From the NCBI GenBank assembly GCA_963975425.1, contig CAXBGS010000009.1:248001-312000 (forward strand): a stretch of DNA of 64,000 nucleotides, read 5' to 3'. Made by a program: the position numbers and the translations under genes. This document shows positions 34,601-43,100 of this stretch, in pieces. Each line of letters starts with the position of its first letter. Position 1 is the stretch's first letter. Origin of the DNA: CAXBGS01 sp963975425 (GTDB taxonomy: Bacteria > Planctomycetota > Planctomycetia > Pirellulales > Pirellulaceae). Under the pieces are notes generated by a model. It was not told the DNA's origin and searched no databases. It saw only the letters and a program-made list of their open reading frames with translations.

Positions 34601-35111
34601 CAGTTCCGGTGCGGCGCAGTTATCGCTGGCAACCCTGTTGGCTTTGAACACGCCGCGCGACGCCGGTGGGGCGACCGCCATGACAGAAGACGTCAAGCCG
34701 TTGACATTGCCGGAAATGCTCGACCGTAAGATGTCCGTTTCCTTCGAGCAGGAATCACTCGAATTCGCGATCAATACGATTGTTGACGAATTTCAACGAA
34801 CGCTACCGCCCGGATCCAAATTACCACCCGTCAAAATTGTCGGCGGTGATCTTCAGCTGATGGGGATCACGCAGAACCAACAGGTTCGGGACTTCAGGAA
34901 AACCGACATGCCGCTGCGTCAGGTCCTGACCGACTTGGTTGTGGGGGCGAACCCGGACAAAACGGCAACCGGTCCAAAGGACCCCAAGCAAGCGTTGCTG
35001 TGGATTGTGGCGGAAGATCCCAACGATAAAGGTCAATCGCAGATATTGATCACCACTCGCGAGGCCGCAAAAGACAAATACGAACTGCCACCCGAGTTCG
35101 TTGCCTCCTAA
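31632..35111 (+). CDS. Pseudokinase - Pro-rich linker - TM - periplasmic STN-like protein
   Basis: A 1159-residue protein with a clear AAGGA ribosome site before the ATG. Residues about 100-340 look like a degenerate protein kinase: LLHREGLVQGNLRADRVWI occupies the catalytic loop (HRD and the catalytic Asp are lost), DIYGLGCLLFRMIQGHLPF is a good helix F, and AYAAPELANP matches the APE site; no GxGxxG loop, VAxK Lys or DFG is present. Residues about 345-590 are a Pro/Ser/Thr-rich linker with an 18-bp repeat, then basic residues (RRRRKKKK), a single TM helix (about 598-619) and a periplasmic part. The last 150 residues (KMSVSFEQESLEFAINTIV, then DMPLRQVLTDLV) resemble the STN/secretin N-domain. 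Function unknown; probably a scaffold or receptor. Confidence 0.8.
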   Translation: MTTTLSEFWMNLVHAGVVNADGCKRIAERWSKSHEGRMVSDPVAVAKFMLAAGELTEFQARALLAKPAKPIRIGGFVQTSDQTQPPLSEWIAVRSIDDGTAGWLARLPTATLAPANRQWLVDHQRVSGRGLQPIRCSATTSETVEVFSSLPPGVCLFDVLFNQPSTERRRAVELAIQISDSLSLLHREGLVQGNLRADRVWIAEDGSAVLLREPVRRRDSVTAVSGGPTLDDLEIAEAYAAPELANPSVAPDPLTDIYGLGCLLFRMIQGHLPFDLQSPPTLIAAHTHETPQALADAVTQGAAGDPCLRVIAFAMAKNRQSRIASADQLSSALRAVLPLLPHDQPSQSPQPPKVTSSPRKKTSVIKSGEKRPGTQKASTFTRDDRDAAQTQQPKTSPTPLEPRAASQDVRTDRVAEPDVRPVPRTTPGAVPPEPTKASSSKPAPSSKPARKQTKPTQPPPSPPEPVPTQPIASDASAKHVSQSPTAVSNASTPPPAVPPSSTEPPSPTEPPSPTESASPTIPASPSAPAVPTEPMSSPELASPVASITAEPSVPPTPPPTPTPTPILTSGPTVPSSSATASAPTSRRRRKKKKSSAPLILGALGFVALLLVVALLVYEPGETEEKKTTWRAPPAVIPSVGGGSASVQPRASGSTDDVGTPNQEITNRYTVVDDPRLLFTPPLRHEGDRVPLELLPPGPAMIVSSRFARLQRTEGGQAIIAALGNDLTALMESAAMRSGVPVEQIDRCTAALHAGNDGWPAVSLAIELARPIPLKELLRRWDVSESRTPDGATVYAGDDTDSDAYFLGNAEAGKLDADAEVTAFAVGALPRIREVAEIGGGPIPLPRAMETLWKTSDRNADVFVLLTPNFLFADGRAMLQSTAPQLSDSLKRFLIPDVASTQLMGTVDQDRAYVELRMIPSGNLTDAALSDRTRRIVETWPSWADEFVVDAVPESSWRLLANRLPSMMRFLVDHTRSGLSDSTVILNSYLPSSGAAQLSLATLLALNTPRDAGGATAMTEDVKPLTLPEMLDRKMSVSFEQESLEFAINTIVDEFQRTLPPGSKLPPVKIVGGDLQLMGITQNQQVRDFRKTDMPLRQVLTDLVVGANPDKTATGPKDPKQALLWIVAEDPNDKGQSQILITTREAAKDKYELPPEFVAS
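33123..33176 (+). repeat. 18-bp tandem repeat in the Pro-rich linker (3 units)
   Basis: Units 33123-33140, 33141-33158 and 33159-33176 (CCGCCATCACCAACCGAG consensus, one change in unit 1), encoding the PPSPTE hexads of the linker. Confidence 0.92.
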
Positions 35112-35306
35112 GTAAGATCGTCGATCGCTCTCGCGTATTTTCCGCAGCCGGATCTGCCTCTGTCGCGAAAGCGGATTCGTGATCGTATCGGAAATCAATT
35201 TGATGAGCCTACCATCGTTCGCCTGCATAACTACAATCTGACTTGCCTGACCGAGAGTCGTTCTTGGTCAAGATTTCGAGTGTTCAAAATGAAGTGTGGC
35301 TGATAA

Positions 35307-36368
35307 ATGCGTGTCATCGTGACGGGTTCGAGCGGATTGATTGGATCAGCTGCGGTGAAGCATTGGGATGCGGCAGGTGACGAAGTCATTGGCATCGACA
35401 ATGACATGCGGGCAACCTTTTTCGGTCCGCAAGGCAGCACGCGATGGAATCAAGAGCGTCTGGAATCCGAAACGAGTCGGTTTCGAACGGTGTCAATCGA
35501 CATTCGTGACCGCGAAGGCATTTTGGATCTGTTCAAGAACGAAACGCCCGACCTGGTGATCCACTGTGCGGCGCAGCCGTCACACGACAAGGCGGCCGAT
35601 ATCCCGTTTCTTGATTTCGAAGTCAACGCAAACGGCACGTTGAATCTGTTGGAAGCAACCCGCCAGTTTGCTCCGGATGCAGTGTTCTGTCACATGAGCA
35701 CGAATAAGGTCTACGGCGACGCGCCGAACGAGTTGCCGCTGACTGAATTAGAAACACGCTGGGAATACGCTCGCGAAGAAGACTTTCACGGCATCGACGA
35801 ACACTGTCGGATCGACCAAACCATGCACTCGCTATTTGGTGCATCCAAAACGGCGGCCGACGTGTTAGCTCAAGAGTACGGAAAGTACTTTGGTCTGAAG
35901 ACTGGTGTTTTCCGGGGCGGTTGTTTGACGGGCGCAGGACATAGCGGCGTTGAACTGCACGGATTCTTGAGTTATCTGGTGCACGTCGGAGTGACCGGCA
36001 AGCCGTACACGATTTTCGGATACAAGGGGAAACAGGTTCGCGACCAAATCGAATGCAGCGATGTCGTGAAAGCGTTTGAAGCGTTTTCAAAGAACCCGCG
36101 TCCGGGCGAGGTCTACAATATTGGCGGCGGACGCGACAACGCCGCCAGCGTGCTGGAGTCGATCGCAATGATCGAAGAAGTTACCGGCAATAAGCTTGAT
36201 TTCACCTTGGGTGATGAAAACCGCAAAGGCGATCACATCTGTTACATCAGTGATCTGTCCAAGCTGCGCCGCGACTATCCGGATTGGGATATTCGTGTTC
36301 CGCTGAAAGACATCGTCTCGCAAATGGTCGCCGCCGAACAAAAGAAACTAGAGACGGCGACATCATAG
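35307..36368 (+). CDS. Nucleotide-sugar epimerase/dehydratase (CDP-paratose 2-epimerase-like SDR)
   Basis: A 353-residue extended SDR. Rossmann motif GSSGLIGS (7-14), then Asp31 in GIDND for NAD(H), VIHCAAQPSHD, VNANGTLNLLEATR and the CHMSTNKVYGD substrate site. The catalytic SDR signature YxxxK is seen here as F177-G-A-S-K181 in HSLFGASKTAADVLAQEYG, i.e. Tyr is replaced by Phe while Lys is kept; the whole stretch resembles CDP-paratose/tyvelose epimerase-type proteins. The substrate-binding half contains GCLTGAGHSGVELHGFLSYL and VYNIGGGRDNAASVLE. It should act on a nucleotide sugar for envelope glycans, but the substrate is not determinable. Gene stands alone. Confidence 0.82.
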   Translation: MRVIVTGSSGLIGSAAVKHWDAAGDEVIGIDNDMRATFFGPQGSTRWNQERLESETSRFRTVSIDIRDREGILDLFKNETPDLVIHCAAQPSHDKAADIPFLDFEVNANGTLNLLEATRQFAPDAVFCHMSTNKVYGDAPNELPLTELETRWEYAREEDFHGIDEHCRIDQTMHSLFGASKTAADVLAQEYGKYFGLKTGVFRGGCLTGAGHSGVELHGFLSYLVHVGVTGKPYTIFGYKGKQVRDQIECSDVVKAFEAFSKNPRPGEVYNIGGGRDNAASVLESIAMIEEVTGNKLDFTLGDENRKGDHICYISDLSKLRRDYPDWDIRVPLKDIVSQMVAAEQKKLETATS

Positions 36369-36496
36369 CCCGCGTGGTGAACGCCTTCCCCTTGTAAACG
36401 CCGATCAAGCGGACTTCGAACGAATGAACGCCAGCCCAATGGGCTTAGCGTTCTGAATTCACTGCGTCACACGTGGCGATCGGACACATGTCATTG

Positions 36497-36820
36497 TCAC
36501 ACCGCGCGGTGCAACATTCGCTCGAGCCGATCCAGCGTCGTGACCATCTGATTCCACTGCGTCACGACTTCCAAGGTCGGCAGCGACGCCGCATCGCTGC
36601 GATCGAAACCTCGTTCGCTGACCGAGACCTTTCCCGCGAGCACCGAGACGCCCGATTCGGTCACGTGCTGGCTCTTCATCTCAGGCGTTTGTTGGCCATC
36701 GTCTTCGATCGGCAGCACTTGCAGCATCGCCTTGTGGACGGCCCACAACGCCGCTTTCCGGCTCGATTCTGCTTCCACCACACTTCGCATCGTTCCTGAT
36801 TGCACGTAATACTTTGCCAT
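36497..36820 (-). CDS. Small conserved-looking protein of unknown function
   Basis: A 107-residue soluble protein starting MAKYYVQSGTMRSVVEAESS. The ATG at 36820 is chosen over the longer open frame because AGGAA lies properly spaced before it and the upstream part is not protein-like. It has an N-terminal beta strand, an Ala-rich helix (RKAALWAVHKAMLQVLP), a middle strand GVSVLAGKVSVSERGFD and a C-terminal helix with a leucine-type heptad pattern (VTQWNQMVTTLDRLERMLHRA), suggesting a small oligomer. No family recognised. Neighbours give no functional clue. The N-terminus looks like a planctomycete-conserved protein, but this was not checked. Confidence 0.7.
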   Translation of the reverse strand: MAKYYVQSGTMRSVVEAESSRKAALWAVHKAMLQVLPIEDDGQQTPEMKSQHVTESGVSVLAGKVSVSERGFDRSDAASLPTLEVVTQWNQMVTTLDRLERMLHRAV

Positions 36821-37140
36821 CGTTTTATTTCCTGATCGGTTCGATTTTGGTTGACTGATTTGCCGTCCCCCGGCAATAGATAGATCGCCGATGCCGTGAC
36901 ACGTTTGGTCAGAGGGTCGAGGGGATTTCGCAAAAGTTGTGAAAACGTTGGCGACGAGACGTCTTGCCCCGTCTTGGGCGAGATCAAGTATCGGTTGCGA
37001 GATCAAGTATCGGTTGACTTGGCCGAGTGATTGCGGTGATGAGCTGAAAAGTTGTTTCGGGGATACCGAGCGTGTACATTACGGGCCTCCCCCGACGGGC
37101 GGGGCGAGGTGGTTCTACTTCTTTGAGATAGCATCGATCC
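36821..37140. other. 320-bp gap upstream of the giant subtilase gene
   Basis: Divergent promoter region. Contains a 19-bp tandem duplication (36978-37015) and a GC-rich patch (CCCGACGGGCGGGGCG, about 37091-37106) shortly before the TTG start of the giant gene. No gene seen. Confidence 0.45.
36978..37015. repeat. 19-bp tandem duplication (2 units)
   Basis: GCGAGATCAAGTATCGGTT at 36978-36996 and exactly again at 36997-37015. Confidence 0.92.
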
Positions 37141-40100
37141 TTGCAAGGGGCAACACGCGTGCGCGCAAATCGAATCCCGGTACGCCATCGGTTAACGAAA
37201 CATGTTGGTCTGACCGGCAAAAAAAAGCGGTCGCACCTGAAGCGTCTGCTGACGGTGGAACCGATGGAATCAAGGTTGCTGTTGGCGGTCTTGCCTTCCT
37301 TTGAAGCGGTCGCCCCCGCTGGCTCTTTGATCTACCAAGCCAGGTCATCGGATTCGATTTCCGCCGCAGCAGAAATTGACGAGTTCACCTTTGACGCCGA
37401 CGCGGATCAGTCGTTGACGATCATCGCGGATGTGGATCTCGGTCTCGAGCTAAACATCGAGTTGCGAAATCCCGCCAGCGTTCTTATCGATACGATCACC
37501 GGAACTGCGGGCGAAGATGTCATCATGCAGGCGGCGGAACTCGATTTCGCAGGTACCTATACGATTAACGTTTCGGGTGCAAATAGTTCGCTGGGCGATT
37601 ACGCGCTCACGTTCCAACTAAATGCCTTGTCCGAGACGGAGACAGAGGTACCGACCAACGACACATCGACAACGGCCGAAAGCCTTGATTCCGGTTTGTT
37701 GGATTTGGTGGCGGGAACGGCGAGCCGGTTTGCCATCACTGGCGAACTGAGGGATGCGGGCGGGTTGCAACTTGGTGTCGAAGATTTCGAATCCGGCACC
37801 CTGGGCGGACAGTGGTCCACGTCGACGTCTCATGCCAATGGACGTATCCGCGTCAGCGACAGCAACGGCGCCGCGTCCGGATCGCAAGCCTTGTTAATGG
37901 ATGTCGTTCAGTCGGCGTCGTACAGTTTGAATGAAGCGGTTTGGTCAGTGGACTTATCGACCGCCATCTCGCCCACGTTGGATTTCTCGTACGCCGAATG
38001 GGGTGATGAAGAAAACCAGCTGCCAGCAAGTTTTGTTGGCAGTTTCAATGGCGACGGGGTGTCGATCAGTGAAGACGGAATCAATTGGCATACGATCTTA
38101 AATGCGTCCAATTCCGTGAGCGGCGTGTGGGAACAAGCATCATTCGATTTGGCTGCCGAGGCGTCGGCGGCCGGTATTGCGTTGGACGCTAATTTTCGAA
38201 TCAAGTTTCAACAGTACGACAATTTTCCGATCCCCACTGACGGTCGTGGATACGATGCGATTCGAATCACTGATGCCGTGGAAGTGATCGATTGGTATCG
38301 ATTTCCACTGCAAGCAGGGAAGTCGACAACGCTCGCAGTCACAAGACTATCCGGCACTGGCAACGCCCGCATTGACCTTTATGCACCCGACGGAACGACG
38401 CTCATTGCTCGCGGCGTTGCAGCATCAAATGTCGATCAAGTGATCAATGGTTTCAAAGCACCAACTTCCGATGAATACTTCGCACGCGTCTCCGGTGCGG
38501 ACAGCCGATACAGCGTCGTCGTGACGCAGGGAAGCGAGTTTGATACCGAAAGCAATAGCGGTATCGCTGATGCACAACCGCTAAGGGGTGTCGGGGTCGT
38601 GTTTGGGCACGTCGGACACGTAGCTGCTGCGGGTCCGGCTGCTGCTGCTGCCGCGCCGGCCGCCGACAACGCCAGTGTCGACCCACCACAACCACAACCG
38701 GCGACGGGCGAGCCACCTGTCGATGGACAACCGCCGGGATCGCCACAGAACCCGGCGTCGCAAAGAATCATCGTGCAGTTTGCTGATGGAATGAGCGATG
38801 ATGACGTCGCTGTGTTTGCATCGCAGCACAACGCGACGATTTCGCAGCGACTGCGGCATGTCTTTAATGGCGCAGTTTTGGAGGTCGCAGAGCCAGAGGA
38901 ATCCTTTGCGATCGCTCAGAGTTGGGGGTCTCTTCCGGGTGTCAATCTTGCTGAAACCGAACAAATTGGCAACTACGACACGACCGTTCCCAACGATCCG
39001 CGGTTCGGGTCCATGTGGGCACTCAACAACACGGGGCAAACCGGCGGCACCGTGGATGCCGATATCGACGCTCCCGAAGCGTGGGATCTTGTGACCGATT
39101 CCTCCGACGTCGTGATTGCGATTCTGGATTCGGGCGTGAACTATAACCATCCCGACCTGCAAGGATCGATGTGGGTCAACGTCGGCGAGATTCCTGGCAA
39201 CAGTATCGATGATGATGGCAATGGGTTTGTCGACGACGTGCATGGAATTAACGCATCCACCGGCAGCGGCAACCCGATCGATACGTACGGGCATGGCACT
39301 CACGTGGCGGGGACCACTGCGGCGATCGGCAACAATGCAACGGGCGTGGTGGGCGTCAATTGGAATGCGCAAATCATGGCATTGGGCATCGGTTCAACGG
39401 GGCCGTCGACGGCGGCTGCGATCGTCGCGTTGGATTACCTGATCGATCAAAAACTGAATCATGGTGTCAACGTTGTATCCACCAACAATAGTTATTCCGT
39501 TGGTGCCAGCGCCGCATTCGAAACGGCGATTCAGTCAAGTATCGATGCGGGCGTGGTATTTGTTGCTGCCGCTGGGAACTCGACACTGGATATCGACACC
39601 AACCCGAGGTACCCGGCCAGCTATCCACTCGATGGCATCATCGCCGTGGCCGCGACCGATCACAACGACGCACGCGCAGGATTTTCCAACTATGGCGCCA
39701 CCTCGGTCGACATCGGGGCGCCGGGCGTTGCGATCCTTAGCACGATGTTGACCAGCGGCAGTCTTTCCAATCCAACGGGATATGGAAGTATCAGTGGGAC
39801 TTCGATGGCATCGCCGCATGTTGCCGGCGCCGCGGCGCTGCTTGCGGCTGCGAATCCATCGGCAAGCGTGGAGGACATCAAAGCGGCATTGTTGGACGGA
39901 TCGGATCCGGTTGCATCGATGTCAGGTGTGACCGTTTCGGGTGGCCGCCTGAATCTGTTCGGCGCCCTCGAGCAAATTGAATCTCTCGACGACTACTACC
40001 GATTCCATGCGACTGTTGGTGATATCGTCACACTCACCACGTCAACGCCGCTGGATGGTCTGAATGAACCGAGCAATTCGCTGGACCCATTTGTTGAACT

Positions 40101-43100
40101 GTATTCACCATCGGCAACCCTTGTTGATATGGACGACAATGGCGGTGGCGACGGACGCAACGCGTTCTTGGCGTTCACCGCCGCAGAAACGGGCGACTAT
40201 GTCGTTCGAGTCGCGGCGACGAGTGGCGGTGGTGAGTACGTGTTGCACATCGATGGGAATACGGATGTCGAGGAACCACCTTATGTTGTCCAAATCTCAC
40301 CCGTCGACGGCGCGGTCTTGGCGTCTTTTCCCGATGCCGTTGAACTCATGTTTTCCGAACCCATGACGATATCGTCTGTCGCAGCAGCGGATGTTTTGGT
40401 CGGTGGAATGTCGGCGACCAGTGTCCAAGCGGTGGATAATCAAACGTTCCTGTTTTCCGTTCCCTCCGCAGCTGATGGTGGCGATGGGACGTATGACGTC
40501 ACGCTGTTGCCTGCTGCGGTGGAAGACTTGCAGGGCATCGTAAACGACGGTTTTACGTCTAGTTTTACGGTCGATCGTGTTGCACCGAGAATCGTTTCCA
40601 CGCAATGGAACGGAGCCGACTTGCCGACGACCGGCGAATTGCAATCACGTACCGCAACCATCGAAGTGTTTCTTTCCGAACCGATTTTGATGGCCGATAG
40701 CACGGACGTCACATTGCAAAACCTCGCGACAACAACGTTTTATGCGCTCGACTCGGTTTCGTTGAGTCCGGGCGGCGACCGCATCTCGATCGAGACGCCC
40801 GTGCTGCCATCGGCCGACTACCAGCTGACGTTGATCTCCGGCGATGTGTCGATCGAAGACCTTGCCGGAAACGATCTCGATGGCGAGCCTTTGGGGCCTG
40901 CGACCGATTTGACTCCGTCTGGCGACGGATCGGCGGGCGGTAATTATTCAATCCAGTTCACGATAACCGATGAATTTGACGTCATCATCGACGATTTCGG
41001 TAACCTGCTGGTGACCGACTACGGTGGGGCGAGTTCGCGAAGCATTGATACCGATGGCGTGAACGTTTTCATCCATGACGCCGACGGTACGCTCTTGACG
41101 GACATCCCCTCGGCCAGCGGAAATGGGACCAATACGGTGTCGGTGCCGCTGAGTTCGTTTCCAGCCGGTATTCACGTCAACGCCGGCATCGACGATGACT
41201 CCGTGACGATTGACTTGTCGATGGCGAATTTTGGCCGGCCCATTATCGTCGACGGCCAAGACGGAACGGATAGCCTGTTTGTCGCCGCGTCCAACGTTTT
41301 CACCGATGCGACTTACGATTTCAATGGCCCTAGCTCCGGCAACATCGGCATCGCTGACAACAGTTTGTTCAGCTTCGGAAATGTTGAATTGGTTGCATCA
41401 CTGGTCGAATCGACAGATGCGTTTGTCAACTATTCGGAGGCTGCCGACGCGATCGTGATTCGTCAACTTGGTGCGACTCAAATTCGTTTAACGTCAACTG
41501 CGGCAAGCATGCTGACGATCGGTGCGATACCGCAAACGCTGTCCATCAACGCGGGGGAAGTGGGAAGCAACAGCATCCAGATACTCGATCTGCCTGTGGA
41601 CTACCCGGCAAATCTGGATATCGTAGCGGTGGCTGGCAGCGATGCGGTGAGTGTCGACGCACCAATCGCACTTGATCACGCAGATGTTTCTATCTCTGCC
41701 GATACGATTTCGTTCAATGCACAGGTCGAAACGAACGGCGGCGACTTGACGTTATCCGCGACGGACGGCATCGCGATCAATGCCGCGGTCTTGACCGACA
41801 GCGGCGAATTTGTCGCGAGTGCCGATAGCGACTCAGACGGCAACGGAGACTTTTTCTTGGCCCCTGCGGTCAGCCAAGGTTTTCTCGAGTCGCAGGGCGA
41901 GACCGCGGCCGATGCCGCAGCGGGTGACTTTATGGGGCAATCCGTTGCGATCAGTGGCAACACCGCAATTATCGGTGCGCCGGGAGACGATAATCCAGGA
42001 TTCGCCGGAACTGCTGGTGCGGCTTACATCTACCAACGGATTGCCGGTGTTTGGTCCGAAACCCAAAAACTAATTCCAGTCGATCGCGGCAATAGCGATT
42101 GGTTTGGAATATCGGTCGCGATCGATGGTGACACAGCAGTGGTGGGAGCCCACCGCAACGATAACGGCGCTGCCGAAACCGGGGCTGCCTACGTGTATGT
42201 TCGAAGTGCTGGAAGTTGGGCGTTGCAACAAAAGTTGGCGGCTTCGGATTTGGGCGTCAGTGATTGGTTTGGGGAATCGGTCTCGATAAGCGGCGATACC
42301 ATCGTTGTCGGATCGTATAAGGATGATGATGGCGGAACCGATTCGGGATCTGCGTATGTTTTCCAAAGAACCGGAGTGACTTGGACCGAGCAACAGAAAC
42401 TGGTCGCTTCCGATGCATCGGCAGGAAAAAGTTTTGGCGGCGAAGTCGCGATCAGTGGTGACACAATCGTGGTCACCGCGGTCGGTGATCATACGGCGGC
42501 TACATTTGCCGGTGCGGCTTACGTCTACAGTCGCACCGGCGTGACGTGGACAGAGCAACAGAAACTGTATGTTTCCAATCCCACCGCCTATGACCGTCTC
42601 GGAACCTCAGTTTCGATTGACGGAGAAACGATCTTGGTGGGGGCGGACGGGTACAACGGTCCCGTCGCAGACTCCGGCGCCGCGGTGGTCTACGTTCGTA
42701 ATAATGACGTGTGGACCGAACAGCAAATCTTGGTGGCCGGCGACGCGGGTGAGAATGATTCGCTGGGACGGTCGGTTTCGCTCCGTGGTGACACCGCGAT
42801 TGCCGGCGCAATCTTCGACGATGATGGTGGCAGCAACTCTGGCGCGATTTACGCGTTTTCTCGCGTGGGGACCACTTGGAACCAACAGCCGAAAATCACG
42901 GCTTCTGATACCACCGCAGATCTTTTTCTTGGTACTTCGGTTGCCGTCGATGGAGACGTCCTGGTCGCAGGGACGCAAACGTCCGATGCGGTGGCCACCA
43001 ACGCAGGAAAGTCTTATTTCTTTACCCAGCAATCCGGTACGATGACCGGATCGATTTCCGCAGGCAATGGAAACGTCTCGATTACCGCCGCGGCAGTTGA

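Noticed and set aside
38581..39372. 263-codon minus-strand frame inside the giant subtilase gene
   Set aside because: Antisense shadow; the plus strand carries the catalytic Asp and His motifs at this place.
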